Positions 8,834 to 17,424 of a DNA stretch of 64,000 bases are shown in pieces (within the stretch, counting starts at the first letter, position 1; each line of letters begins with the position of its first letter). Under the pieces are notes generated by a model that worked only from the letters and a program-made list of their open reading frames with translations, was not told the DNA's origin and ran no database searches. A program made the translations under genes and the position numbers. The stretch covers positions 434,001-498,000 of the forward strand of contig OZ255630.1 of assembly GCA_965276825.1 (NCBI GenBank), in the 5' to 3' direction. Source of the stretch: G965276765 sp965276825 (lineage in GTDB: Bacteria > Actinomycetota > Acidimicrobiia > Acidimicrobiales > Palsa-688).

Positions 8834-9001
8834 TCAGCCCTTGCGGGGCTGGCTCAGGCGGGTGCCGACGTCGACCAGGGCGAGACCGACGCGCTGGGCC
8901 ACGGGCCGGCGGGACGGACGGTGCGACGAGGCGGAGCGGGAGGCAAAGGCCAGATCATCGAGGTGGCGGGTGGCGAGGCTCTGGGCGATCAGGGGATTCA
9001 T
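8834..9001 (-). CDS. 55-residue basic protein divergent from the ArsR gene
   Basis: Starts at the ATG at 9001, preceded by AGGACG at a suitable ribosome-binding distance. It begins MNPLIAQSLATRHLDDL and is rich in Ser, Arg and His, with no membrane segment or known domain. A similar short opening helix (MNP/MHP...LA..R..DL) is known to me from small uncharacterised actinobacterial proteins, but I cannot assign a function. It is transcribed away from the ArsR-type regulator with 102 bases between starts. The palindrome at 9096-9111 could control both genes. Confidence 0.55.
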   Translation of the reverse strand: MNPLIAQSLATRHLDDLAFASRSASSHRPSRRPVAQRVGLALVDVGTRLSQPRKG

Positions 9002-9094
9002 GGTGCACGTCCTGTTGGGGTGAAGAGCCGGTTCGGGGGAAACCGACGTGTGCAGTGTACGGCGAGTTGGGCTCCCTCCATGTAGGAGTAGCGA

Positions 9095-9100
9095 TATAGT
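9095..9100 (+). promoter_or_regulatory. Putative -10 box (TATAGT) for the ArsR-family regulator
   Basis: TATAGT lies 9 bases before the ATG at 9110 and 3 before the GTG at 9104. It overlaps the palindrome at 9096-9111, so a bound repressor would block the promoter. Confidence 0.45.
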
Positions 9101-9111
9101 CATGTGACTAT
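9096..9111. promoter_or_regulatory. Perfect 7+7 palindrome, candidate ArsR operator
   Basis: ATAGTCA-TG-TGACTAT is a perfect inverted repeat with a two-base centre. It covers the presumed -10 box and the start of the ArsR-family gene, a typical place for an autoregulatory operator. The base content is strikingly A+T-rich for this genome. Confidence 0.6.
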
Positions 9112-10177
9112 GCCTGTGCTCCCCGAATCGGCCGGCCCCACCGACGGCCGGTCGCTGTCGGTCACCGTCTCGGCGTCCGCCGCGATCGAGCTGCACTGGG
9201 TGACCGCGTCGTGGTCGGGCTCGCCCGTGGCGGCGGAGGAAGTTCCGACCGGGGAGGAGCGCGCCGGCCTGCAGGCCCGATTGGCCGCCCTGTGGGCGCC
9301 GGACCCCGACGCCGGGCTCACGGCCCACTCCCTGCCCGAGCTCCTCGTCCTGGCCGACCGGGCCGGCGTGCTGAGCTCGAGCGACCTCGGTGAGGTCGTC
9401 GCCGCCGTGGCCGAGGAGGCGTCGAGGCCGGCGCCGCGCCCGGCGCTGCGCTCGGAGGTCGCCGCCGACCGCGACCTCATCGCCGGACGGCTGGTGGCCC
9501 TGGCCCGCAGCGCCAGACGCCGGAGGGAGTGGCGGGCGCTGCTCGACGGCGGCGTGGCCGCCATGGCCGGGCAGTGGGAGGCGGTCGGCGTGGACGTGGC
9601 CAGGCGGACGGCCAGGGCCAGGACCAGCCAGCTGCCGTGGAGCGACCCGTCGGCGGCCATCGTCGCGTGGGCCGGTCGCGACTACGGCGGCGCGCTGCCC
9701 GACCTGATCGACGCCGCCGCCCGCTCGGGGCGTCCGGTGCTCGTGGTGCCGGCCTACTGGTCGGGTCGGGGACTGCTCTTCGATCTCGAGGAGCACCTGC
9801 TCGTGGGGATCCAGGCCAGGCCGGGCACCACCGACTCCCGGGCGCGCGTCGAGCCGTGGGCCCGCCGCCTCAAGGCCATGGCCGACCCGACCCGCCTGGC
9901 CATCCTCGACCACGTGGCCGCCGCCCCGAGGACGGTCACCGAGCTCGCCGCCGACTTCGCGCTGGCCCAGCCGACGGTGAGCCGCCACGTCCGCCTGCTG
10001 CGCGACGCCGGGCTGATCACCGACGCAGACGACGGGGAGCGGCGCGTCCGGCCCGACCAGGCCGCCATCGGCCGGCTGCTGGCCGAGATCGGCGGCGCGC
10101 TGGTCGACCGGCCCGAGCCGGCGGGCCAGGCGCCCGAGGTTCGAGGCGGCCCGAGGTCGAGGCGGCCGGAGGGTTGA
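9104..10177 (+). CDS. ArsR-family regulator with a large N-terminal domain (DUF5937-like)
   Basis: 357 residues from the GTG at 9104, or 355 from the ATG at 9110, which fits the leaderless promoter better. The N-terminal two thirds is a helical domain of the kind found in DUF5937/ArsR fusion regulators. The C-terminal part is a winged helix: RLKAMADPTRLAILDHV, then TELAADFALAQPTVSRHVRLLRDAG. There are no metal-binding cysteine pairs, so it is not a metal sensor of the classical type. Probably a repressor of itself and perhaps of the divergent small gene through the palindrome at its start. The ligand is unknown. Confidence 0.82.
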   Translation: MTMPVLPESAGPTDGRSLSVTVSASAAIELHWVTASWSGSPVAAEEVPTGEERAGLQARLAALWAPDPDAGLTAHSLPELLVLADRAGVLSSSDLGEVVAAVAEEASRPAPRPALRSEVAADRDLIAGRLVALARSARRRREWRALLDGGVAAMAGQWEAVGVDVARRTARARTSQLPWSDPSAAIVAWAGRDYGGALPDLIDAAARSGRPVLVVPAYWSGRGLLFDLEEHLLVGIQARPGTTDSRARVEPWARRLKAMADPTRLAILDHVAAAPRTVTELAADFALAQPTVSRHVRLLRDAGLITDADDGERRVRPDQAAIGRLLAEIGGALVDRPEPAGQAPEVRGGPRSRRPEG

Positions 10178-10250
10178 GGCGGCCGGAGGTTTGAGGCGGC
10201 GGTTCAGGCCCCGGGTCGGCGGCCGGCCGGGCGCCGAGGTCGACGGCCGG

Positions 10251-11633
10251 TCAGGTTCCGAGGTCGACGGCGGTCCAGGTGTGGCCGCCGTCCCTGGTCA
10301 TCAGCAGCTGGCCGGCGGGGGAGCCGGCGGCGCCGGAGATGGCCACGCCCTGCTGGGCGTTCTCGAAGCCGACCTGGGTGATGGTCTGGCCCGGTGCGTC
10401 GTAGACCGTCCTCCACGAGGCGCCCCCGTCGAAGGTGGCGTCGATGGCGCCCGAGCCGGTCACCGTGCCGACCACCGTCGAGGCGACCGGGCTGGCGATG
10501 GACGCCACCCCGCTCGGCACGGCCCCGGCGGGGGTGAAGCGGGCGCCCCCGTCGCTCGACACGAACAGCTCGTTGTGCGCCGTCCCGTTGAAGAGACCGG
10601 TGTCGCACACCGCGGCCAGATCCGACGCGGTCGAGGCGGCCAGGTAGGCCGGGCCGCTGAGGCGGGTGCAGGGAGGCCGCCACGTCCTCCACGCCCCGTC
10701 GGCGCCGAGCTCGGCGCCGCCGGCGACGACGCGGTCGTTCTCGACGATCCACCCGCCCGACTGCTGGAGGGTGATGCCGGCCTGCGGCACCGGGCTGCCA
10801 CCGACGGGGACCGACACCGGCGACCTGGTCCAGGTCTCGGTGCCGACCTGGGCCGTGTCGATGACGAAGGTGGTGCCGCTCAGGCCCACGACATGCACGA
10901 GGCCCTGCGCCGTCTCCAGGCCGGCGATGCTGGCCGACGAGGTCAGGCCGGGCAACGTCTGGGGGGTCCAGACGGCCCCGCCGTCGAGGGTGGCCCACAC
11001 GACCGGCCGGCCCCCGACCGTGCCGAAGATCCAGCCCTCGTCGTGGGTGGCGAAGCGCACCTGGAGCTCGGGTCCCGCGCCGCCCGTGGTCGGGAAGGCC
11101 ACCGCCGTCGCCGGTGTCGGCCCGACGGCCCACGTGTGGCCTCCGTCGACGGTGTGGGCGAGGGTCAGGCACGGGGCGCCGGAGCAGTGCTGGATGCCGA
11201 GCACCCAGCCCTCGTCGGCGCTGACGAAGGTCGCCGACTGCGGGACGAAATCGGAGCCGACCCGCACCACGGCGGGCGCCTGCGTGGTCGTCGGGGTGGT
11301 GGTCGCCGGCGCCGTCGATGGTGGCGTCGTCGTCGTGCTCGCGGGGGTGAAGCTGATCCTGGCCGGGCGGGTGACGGGGGTGGTCGGAGTGGTCGGCGAC
11401 GCCAGGTTGATGGTCGTCGAGGCCCGGTGGCCGGTGAGGTTGGTCGCCACCAGCACGGCGGCGGCGATCACCGCGGCCACGGCCAGGCCGGCGACGACCC
11501 TCGGCCCGGCGGCGCGGCGGCTCGACCTGCGGGCGAGCGGCGACACCCGGTTGGCGCCGCGGTCGGGGTCGATGGCGTCGGCCTCGGACCTGAGGGTCCG
11601 ACGCAACCGTTCGATCAGCTCGTCGTCGTTCAT
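10251..11633 (-). CDS. Membrane-anchored BNR/beta-propeller protein, likely ECF sigma partner
   Basis: 460 residues. A short acidic/basic cytoplasmic N-terminus (MNDDELIERLRRTLRSEAD) is followed by one membrane helix at about 46-66, a Thr/Pro-rich linker, and an extracellular beta-propeller of BNR type with repeated DGG..W motifs (TVDGGHTW, TLDGGAVW, SSDGGARF, TFDGGASW, TRDGGHTW). Its start overlaps the stop of the sigma factor gene by ATGA (11630-11633). The layout is that of an anti-sigma or signal-sensing partner, but the N-terminal segment is too short for a classical zinc anti-sigma domain, and that role is inference. Confidence 0.75.
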   Translation of the reverse strand: MNDDELIERLRRTLRSEADAIDPDRGANRVSPLARRSSRRAAGPRVVAGLAVAAVIAAAVLVATNLTGHRASTTINLASPTTPTTPVTRPARISFTPASTTTTPPSTAPATTTPTTTQAPAVVRVGSDFVPQSATFVSADEGWVLGIQHCSGAPCLTLAHTVDGGHTWAVGPTPATAVAFPTTGGAGPELQVRFATHDEGWIFGTVGGRPVVWATLDGGAVWTPQTLPGLTSSASIAGLETAQGLVHVVGLSGTTFVIDTAQVGTETWTRSPVSVPVGGSPVPQAGITLQQSGGWIVENDRVVAGGAELGADGAWRTWRPPCTRLSGPAYLAASTASDLAAVCDTGLFNGTAHNELFVSSDGGARFTPAGAVPSGVASIASPVASTVVGTVTGSGAIDATFDGGASWRTVYDAPGQTITQVGFENAQQGVAISGAAGSPAGQLLMTRDGGHTWTAVDLGT

Positions 11634-12130
11634 GGTTCCAACATCCTTCGCAGGTCGGAGAGGGCGCGGTGGGTCGTGGACTTGACGGTCCCGACGCGCC
11701 AGCCGAGGGACTCGGCCGTCTCCGCTTCGGTGAGGTCCAGGTAGTAGCGCAGCACCAGGACGCTGCGGCGGCGGGTGGGCAGGCGGTTGAGGGCGTCCCA
11801 CATCTCGACGTCGGACGCGCCGCCCACCACGGCGGGCGACGAGGTCAGATGCTCGGCCTCCCGCTTGCGCCTGCGGTGCCAGCTCCAGCAGCCGTTGGTC
11901 ACCGCCCTGCGCAGGTAGGCGAGCGGCTTGTCGACGCCGTCGAGCTTGGTGTGGGACTTGATGAAGGCGTCCTGCACGATGTCCTCGGCGGCGGCCTGGG
12001 ACGCGGTCAGCAGGTAGGCGAGGCGGACCAGGCCGTCGCGCTCGGTCCGGTAGAGCTCGACGAACGCGTCGTCGACGCCGCCCGTCGCCTTCGGGCCCGC
12101 GTCCCTCGACCTGGTCACTGGTTCACCCAC
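11630..12130 (-). CDS. RNA polymerase sigma factor, SigE/ECF family
   Basis: 166 residues. Region 2 is recognisable (FVELYRTERDGLVRLAYLLT...AEDIVQDAFIKSH), and region 4 (NRLPTRRRSVLVLRYYLDLTEAETAESLGWRVGTVKSTTHRAL) carries the helix-turn-helix that reads the -35 box. The pattern matches the actinobacterial SigE-family ECF factors. The start lies just after an AAGG-type ribosome site. The beta-propeller membrane protein follows with a 4-bp overlap, so both are made together. The signal and regulon are unknown. Confidence 0.92.
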   Translation of the reverse strand: MGEPVTRSRDAGPKATGGVDDAFVELYRTERDGLVRLAYLLTASQAAAEDIVQDAFIKSHTKLDGVDKPLAYLRRAVTNGCWSWHRRRKREAEHLTSSPAVVGGASDVEMWDALNRLPTRRRSVLVLRYYLDLTEAETAESLGWRVGTVKSTTHRALSDLRRMLEP

Positions 12131-12195
12131 ACCCTTCCGACGCCGTTGTCGCCGGGATGGTTCCCGATTCCAGAGGCGATCCCCCCCACGGCCGT

Positions 12196-12201
12196 TAGCC
12201 T
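12196..12201 (+). promoter_or_regulatory. Putative -10 box (TAGCCT) for the desaturase operon
   Basis: TAGCCT is followed by 6 bases and the GTG at 12208. This is the divergent promoter facing the ECF sigma gene. Confidence 0.45.
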
Positions 12202-12207
12202 CCTGCT

Positions 12208-13146
12208 GTGAACGCGGCGACGATACCCGTGGCCACCCGGGCGTCCGACCTCGTCGACCTCGAGCGGCTCCGGCCCCTCGTGGCCAAGCGCAACGGGCCG
12301 GGCGCGGCCCGCCTGGCCGCCCACCTGGTGCTCATCGGCACCGGCATGGCCGCCATCGCCGCCACCCGGGGCAGCTGGTGGATCCTCGCCGCCTGGGTCC
12401 CCACCGGGGTGGTGATCGCCCACCTCTTCGCCCTCCAGCACGAGGCGGCCCACAACACCGCCTTCGCCTCTCGCGCCCTCAACCGGATCTGCAGCGCGGG
12501 TGCGGGGGCGGTGCTCGGGATCGCGCCCGGCTTCTTCCGCCTCGAGCATCTCGCCCACCACGCCTCGACCCAGGATCCCGACCTCGACCCCGAGTTGCTC
12601 GCCGTCCCCCGCTCGGTCGGTGGGTGGCTCTGGCAGCTCGGCACCGTCCCCTTCTGGGCCTACCAGGCCAGGACCCTCGCGGCCCACGCCACGGGGCACC
12701 TCCTGCCCGGCGAGGAGCGGTGGATCCCCGCCGCCCGACGCCGGGGCGTCACGAGCGAAGCGCGGCTCGTGATCGCCGGCTGGGCCGTGGTCCTCGCCGT
12801 CCCGCTGGCCCTCGGATGGACCGACCTGATCGTGCTGTGGGTCGTGCCCCGGCTCGTGGGCGAGCCGGTCATGCGCGTCGCCCGCCTGGCCGAGCACGCC
12901 GGCCGGCCCCTCACCCGTGACATCACGGTCAACACCCGGACCCTGGACGTGTGGTGGCCGTTGCGGATCCTGGCCTGGAACATGCCCTTCCACGCCGAGC
13001 ACCACGCCATGCCGTCGGTGCCCTTCCACGCCCTGCCCGAGCTGCGGCGCCTCTTGCGGGGGCGCCTGGCCGGCCCGTCGGGCGGGTACCTCGCGGCGCA
13101 GCGCGAGCTGCTCGGCGCCATCCGCGCCGGCGCCCCCCGCCCGTGA
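12208..13146 (+). CDS. Membrane fatty acid desaturase
   Basis: 312 residues. The three histidine clusters of the membrane di-iron desaturases are complete: H78EAAH82, H114LAHH118 and H262AEHH266. Two hydrophobic stretches near residues 38-75 and 170-200 form the membrane part. It introduces a double bond into an acyl chain or related lipid using a ferredoxin or similar donor. The exact substrate (acyl lipid, sphingoid or carotenoid-like) cannot be read from sequence. The GTG start follows a TAGCCT box. The lyase gene starts 20 bases after its stop, so the two probably share a transcript. Confidence 0.88.
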   Translation: MNAATIPVATRASDLVDLERLRPLVAKRNGPGAARLAAHLVLIGTGMAAIAATRGSWWILAAWVPTGVVIAHLFALQHEAAHNTAFASRALNRICSAGAGAVLGIAPGFFRLEHLAHHASTQDPDLDPELLAVPRSVGGWLWQLGTVPFWAYQARTLAAHATGHLLPGEERWIPAARRRGVTSEARLVIAGWAVVLAVPLALGWTDLIVLWVVPRLVGEPVMRVARLAEHAGRPLTRDITVNTRTLDVWWPLRILAWNMPFHAEHHAMPSVPFHALPELRRLLRGRLAGPSGGYLAAQRELLGAIRAGAPRP

Positions 13147-13165
13147 CGACCGCAGGAGCGCACCG

Positions 13166-14719
13166 GTGAGCGGCGCGCCGGCCGGGCCGGTCGTCATCGA
13201 CGGTGCCCAGCTCGACGTCGATGCCGTCACCGGAGCGGCCCGTGGCCGCCGACCGGTCGTCGCGAACGCGGCGCAGGTCAGGGACGCGACGGTCAGCGAC
13301 CCGATCATGGCCACGCTGCCCGCCTACGGCCGGACCACCGGTGTCGGCGCCAACCGCGAGCTGCACGTCGACGCCGGCGACACCGGCCACGCCCTGCGGC
13401 TGTGGTCCAGCCACGCAGCGGGCAGCGGGCCGCTCGTCGACGACGAGGCCGTCGCGGCCATGCTCGTGGTCCGGCTCAACCAGATCTGCACCGGCCGCAC
13501 CGGCGTGTCGACCGAGACCGCCGAGGCCCTGCGCCTGGCCGTGGTCGGCCGGTTCCTCCCCGCCGTCCACCGCTACGGCGGCGTCGGCACCGGCGACCTC
13601 ACCGCCCTCGCCGAGCTCGGGTTGTGCCTGGCCGGTCGGCGGCCCTGGGCGCGCTCCGGTCCCGATCCTCCCGACCCGGTGGAGCCGCTCGCCGGCGACG
13701 GGCTCGGCCTGCTGTCGTCCAACGCCCTGACCCTCGGGGTGGCCGCCCTCGCCTGCCGCGACCTGGTGGAGCTGTCGCGCGCCGCCATCGTCGTCACCGC
13801 CCTGACCTGTCTGGCCGCCGGGACCTCGACCGACGCCTTCTCGCCGCTGATCTGGGAGCTGCCGCCGATCGCCACCAACGCCGTCGGTGTGGCCCTGCAC
13901 CCGCCGACGGGCGCCCCCTGGGTGGCCGCCATGCTCCGCCGGCTGGTGCCCGGCCCCGGGCGGCGCATCCAGGACCCCTACCCGCTGCGGGCCGCGCCGG
14001 CGTGGCACGGCCCGCTCGTCACCGCCCTCGACACCCTGCTCGGCTCCCTCGGCCACGAGCTCAACCGCTCCACCGAGAACCCGATGTTCGACCGGGCGTC
14101 GGGCCGCTGGGTCCACCACGCCGGCATCGTGTCGACCGAGCTCACCGCCCAGCTCGACGCGGTCCGCTCGGCGCTGATGCCCGCAGCCAACGGATCGCTG
14201 TCACGCACCCGGATGCTCCACCAGCCCGACGCCACCGGGCTGCCCGCGTTCCTCGCCGTAGGGCCGCCGGGCAGCAGCGGGACGATGATCTGCGAGTACA
14301 GCGCGGCGGCGGCGCTGGCCGAGATCGGGCAGCGGGCGTTGTCGGGGGCATTCGGTTGGACGTCGCTGTCTCTCGGCCAGGAGGACGGGGCCAGCTTCGC
14401 CACCCAGAGCGCCATGGCCACCCGCGAGACCATCGCCCCCCTGGCCGCCGTCCTCGCCGCCGAGCTGGTGGTCGCCGTGCGGGCCCTGCGCATGTGGGGC
14501 CTGCCGACGGCGGGCACCTATCCGGCGACGTCGTCCACCCTCGCCGGGGTGGTCGACCTGGCCCTCGCCCGTCTGCCCGGCGACCTGGCCGACCACGACC
14601 TCGGCCCTGACCTCGAAGCGGCCACCGGGTTGCTCCCCGTCTTCGCGGCCGAGCTGGTGGCGATGGTCGCCGACGGACCCGCCGACGGTCTCGTTGGCGA
14701 ACTGCAGGCACACGACTAG
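13166..14719 (+). CDS. Aromatic amino acid lyase (HAL/PAL) homologue lacking the MIO triad
   Basis: 517 residues, normal for the histidine/phenylalanine ammonia-lyase family. The start is the GTG at 13166 with CAGGAG 7 bases upstream. Family landmarks are present: an N-terminal YGRTTGVG loop (YGxxTGFG in HAL), IQDPYPLR near the middle (QDxYSxR) and the late QEDGASFATQ segment. The Ala-Ser-Gly triad that forms the MIO electrophile is absent. The site reads GGVGTGDL, with Gly-Thr-Gly at 141-143 and apparently one residue fewer than GSVGASGDL. The GGNF motif is also changed (HHAGIVS). It may therefore use a MIO-free elimination, as reported for ergothionase. A betaine-type importer follows directly. 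Confidence 0.8.
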   Translation: MSGAPAGPVVIDGAQLDVDAVTGAARGRRPVVANAAQVRDATVSDPIMATLPAYGRTTGVGANRELHVDAGDTGHALRLWSSHAAGSGPLVDDEAVAAMLVVRLNQICTGRTGVSTETAEALRLAVVGRFLPAVHRYGGVGTGDLTALAELGLCLAGRRPWARSGPDPPDPVEPLAGDGLGLLSSNALTLGVAALACRDLVELSRAAIVVTALTCLAAGTSTDAFSPLIWELPPIATNAVGVALHPPTGAPWVAAMLRRLVPGPGRRIQDPYPLRAAPAWHGPLVTALDTLLGSLGHELNRSTENPMFDRASGRWVHHAGIVSTELTAQLDAVRSALMPAANGSLSRTRMLHQPDATGLPAFLAVGPPGSSGTMICEYSAAAALAEIGQRALSGAFGWTSLSLGQEDGASFATQSAMATRETIAPLAAVLAAELVVAVRALRMWGLPTAGTYPATSSTLAGVVDLALARLPGDLADHDLGPDLEAATGLLPVFAAELVAMVADGPADGLVGELQAHD

Positions 14720-14729
14720 GGTTTCACGG

Positions 14730-14837
14730 ATGCTGCGGAAGGCGGCGCTGGTGAGCAGCGTCGGGATGCGCGCCGCGGCCGCGCTGGGCCAGGTCGCGGG
14801 CCGTCGGCGCACGACTCCAGGCGAGCCCCCGCGGTGA
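14730..14837 (+). CDS. Possible 35-residue coupled small ORF before the ABC ATPase
   Basis: An ATG at 14730 opens a 35-codon frame whose TGA overlaps the GTG start of the ATPase gene (GTGA, 14834-14837). The product is basic with an alanine-rich centre (VGMRAAAALGQVAG). No ribosome site is obvious before it and I recognise no family. It may be a real coupling peptide or simply the spacer between two genes of an operon. Confidence 0.3.
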   Translation: MLRKAALVSSVGMRAAAALGQVAGRRRTTPGEPPR

Positions 14838-15946
14838 TCACCTTCGAGTCGGTCACCAAGCGGTACGACGACGGCACCTTGGCGGTCGACCACCTCGACC
14901 TCGAGTGTGCCGACGGGCAGATCACCGTCATGGTCGGGACGTCGGGCTGCGGCAAGACCACGTCGCTGCGCATGATCAACCGCTTGGTCGACCCGACCAG
15001 CGGGACCGTGCGCCTCGACGGCCGAGACGTGACCGAGTCCGACCCTTCGGAGCTGCGCCGGGGGATCGGCTACGTGATCCAGCAGGGCGGCCTGTTCCCG
15101 CACCGGACGATCGTCGACAACGTGGCCACCGTCCCTCGCCTGCTCGGCGCGTCCAAGGCCAAGGCGCGGGAGCGGGCCATGGAGCTGCTCGGCCTGGTCG
15201 GCCTCGACCCGGCCATGGCCGGGCGCTACCCGTTGCAGCTGTCCGGCGGCCAGCAGCAGCGTGTCGGCGTGGCCAGGGCGCTCGCCGCCGACCCGCCGGT
15301 GCTGCTCATGGACGAGCCGTTCAGCGCCGTCGACCCGGTGGTGCGCGCCGACCTGCAGCGCGAGCTGCTCGCCCTGCAGGAGACGCTGCACAAGACCATC
15401 GTCTTCGTCACCCACGACATCGACGAGGCAGTCAAGGTCGGCGACCGGATCGCGGTGATGCGCGTCGGCGGCCAGCTCGTGCAGTTCGACACGCCGGAGC
15501 GGGTCCTCGCCCACCCCGAGGACGACTTCGTCGAGTCGTTCCTCGGGACCGACCGGGGGATCCGGTGGCTGTCGTTCTTTGCCGCCGCCAAGCTGACGCT
15601 TCGCGACCCCGCCGTGATCCACCCGGCCACGGCGGTCACCGAGGCCCGCAGGATCGCCGCCGACTCCGGCGCGGACTGGCTCCTCGTCGTGGACGACGCC
15701 AAGCGGCCGATCGGCTGGATCGAGATGGCCGGGCTTGCGGCCGAGGGCGCGGCCGACCTGGCCGGGCTGCGATCCATCGGCCACACCTTCACCGTGGCCA
15801 CCGATTCGCTGCGGGCCGCCCTCGACGCGGCCGTGCTCTCGCCGGCGGCCACGGCCGTCGGCGTCGACGGCGACGGCGTGCTCGTCGGCGTGGCCCACCA
15901 GGTCGACGTCACCGACGCCATCGCCGCCGCGGGGGGCAGGGCGTGA
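14834..15946 (+). CDS. ABC importer ATPase, glycine betaine/proline/quaternary amine type
   Basis: 370 residues, OpuCA/ProV/EgtV type. Walker A GTSGCGKT lies near residues 37-44, the signature is LSGGQQQR, and Walker B is LLMDEPFSAVDP. The H-loop THDID follows. After the ATPase core comes a C-terminal half with two CBS-like repeats (PATAVTEARRIAADS..., SLRAALDAAVLSP...), the region that senses ionic strength or nucleotide in OpuA/OpuC. It energises the two permeases and binding protein encoded next. Transported substrates in the family include glycine betaine, choline, carnitine, osmoprotectants and ergothioneine. Confidence 0.92.
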   Translation: MITFESVTKRYDDGTLAVDHLDLECADGQITVMVGTSGCGKTTSLRMINRLVDPTSGTVRLDGRDVTESDPSELRRGIGYVIQQGGLFPHRTIVDNVATVPRLLGASKAKARERAMELLGLVGLDPAMAGRYPLQLSGGQQQRVGVARALAADPPVLLMDEPFSAVDPVVRADLQRELLALQETLHKTIVFVTHDIDEAVKVGDRIAVMRVGGQLVQFDTPERVLAHPEDDFVESFLGTDRGIRWLSFFAAAKLTLRDPAVIHPATAVTEARRIAADSGADWLLVVDDAKRPIGWIEMAGLAAEGAADLAGLRSIGHTFTVATDSLRAALDAAVLSPAATAVGVDGDGVLVGVAHQVDVTDAIAAAGGRA

Positions 15947-15968
15947 GCTTCCTCGGACGGGGCGGCGG

Positions 15969-16664
15969 ATGAGCGGCCTGGTGGCCGGGTTGCGGCCGCC
16001 GACGTTCAACTTCGTGTTCAAGAAGCAGAGCGACTGGCAGTGGATCGGCGGCCACATCGGGTACTTCTGGTCACTGTCGAGGACCCACCTGGAGATATCG
16101 CTGGTCGCGGTCCTGATCGGGCTGGTGCTCGCCGTCCCCGTCGGGGTGGTCACGGTCCGGGTCCGCGGCCTCTACCCGCCCGTGCTCGGGGCGTCGACCC
16201 TCGTCTACTCGCTGCCGTCCCTGGCGCTGTTCGCCGTCCTGGTCGGCGTCACCGGCCTCAGCAACTGGACCGTCATCATCCCCCTCACCGCCTATGCGGT
16301 GGCCTTGCTCGTGCGCAACGTGGTCGACGGTCTCAACGCCGTCCCCGACGAGGTCCGCATCGCGGCCACCGCCATGGGCTACCGGCCGCTGCGGCGCCTG
16401 GTGTCGGTCGAGCTGCCGGCGGCCGTGCCGGTCATCGTCGCCGGACTCCGTGTCGCGACCGTCTCGAGCATCAGCCTGGCCACCGTGGGCTCGCTGGTCG
16501 GCGTGGGCGGGCTCGGCGTGCTGTTCACCGAGGGGCTCAACAACAACTTCATCACCGAGATCCTCTGCGGGGTGGTGCTGGTGGCCTTCTGGGCGCTGGT
16601 CATCGACGGCCTGATCCTGCTGGCCGGACGGCAGCTGACCCCCTGGGCGAGGCGGTCCCGGTGA
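15969..16664 (+). CDS. ABC importer permease 1, OpuC/ProW type
   Basis: 231 residues with about six membrane helices. The cytoplasmic coupling loop is clear: EVRIAATAMGYRPLRRLVSVELPAA, matching the EAA motif of ProW/OpuCB permeases. The conserved segment STLVYSLPSLALFAVLV is also present. The ATG at 15969 follows the ATPase stop by 22 bases. Its own stop overlaps the next permease by GTGA. The N-terminal 30 residues before the first helix are longer than in minimal OpuCB proteins. Confidence 0.9.
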   Translation: MSGLVAGLRPPTFNFVFKKQSDWQWIGGHIGYFWSLSRTHLEISLVAVLIGLVLAVPVGVVTVRVRGLYPPVLGASTLVYSLPSLALFAVLVGVTGLSNWTVIIPLTAYAVALLVRNVVDGLNAVPDEVRIAATAMGYRPLRRLVSVELPAAVPVIVAGLRVATVSSISLATVGSLVGVGGLGVLFTEGLNNNFITEILCGVVLVAFWALVIDGLILLAGRQLTPWARRSR

Positions 16665-17353
16665 TCCTGGCGATCAACACGTCCTTCAGCGGGGTGCTGC
16701 CGTACCTGACCACCGCAGCCAACTGGAGCGGCGCCGGTGGCTTCGGCGCCCGTCTCGGCCAGCACCTCGAGTACTCGGCCGAGACCCTCGTCGTGGCCAT
16801 GGTCATCGGACTGCCCCTCGGGCTGTATGCCGGGCACACCGGCAGGGGAGGAGCCATCCTCTCGCTGCTGTCCAACGCCAGCCGGGCGCTGCCCACCCTC
16901 GGACTGCTGGGCATCTTTGCCCTGCTGATCAGCGTCGGTCTGACCGCCGCGCTGATCCCGCTCATCCTGCTGGCCGTGCCGCCCATCCTGGTCAACACCT
17001 ACATCGGGATCGGCAACGCCGACCGCACCCTCGTCGACGCCGCCTCGGGCATGGGTCTGCGGCCCGGCCAGGTGTTGCTCCGCGTCGAGGTGCCCGTGGC
17101 CCTGCCGCTCATCCTCCTCGGCCTGCGCACCGCCGCCCTGCAGGTGATCGCCACCGCCACCATCGCCGCCTACGTCGGCCTCGGCGGACTCGGCCGCTAC
17201 ATCGTCGACGGCGAGGCCAGCCAAAACTTCGCCGAGATCGGCGCAGGGTCGATCCTCGTCGCCGCCCTCGCCATCGTCGCCGAGGGCGCCCTCCTGCTGC
17301 TCAGCCGCTACGCCGTCTCGCCCGGCGTCCGGGCCCGCACCCGCACGGCCTGA
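16661..17353 (+). CDS. ABC importer permease 2, OpuC/ProW type
   Basis: 230 residues, about six membrane helices, starting from GTG inside the previous stop (GTGA, 16661-16664). The EAA-type coupling loop reads LVDAASGMGLRPGQVLLRVEVPVALP, and the family stretch NASRALPTLGLLGIFALL is present. Together with permease 1 it would form the heterodimeric channel of a four-gene OpuC-type system. The binding-protein gene starts 71 bases downstream. Confidence 0.9.
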   Translation: MILAINTSFSGVLPYLTTAANWSGAGGFGARLGQHLEYSAETLVVAMVIGLPLGLYAGHTGRGGAILSLLSNASRALPTLGLLGIFALLISVGLTAALIPLILLAVPPILVNTYIGIGNADRTLVDAASGMGLRPGQVLLRVEVPVALPLILLGLRTAALQVIATATIAAYVGLGGLGRYIVDGEASQNFAEIGAGSILVAALAIVAEGALLLLSRYAVSPGVRARTRTA

Positions 17354-17424
17354 GCCGACCCCGACCATCCGTCTACCCGACCATCCGTGACCCCGAACCC
17401 TCCCTCCCAGCCAAGGACCGCACT

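Noticed and set aside
14201..16153. A 650-codon minus-strand open frame opposite the lyase and ABC ATPase
   Set aside because: It is antisense to clear Walker motifs, with no recognisable domain.
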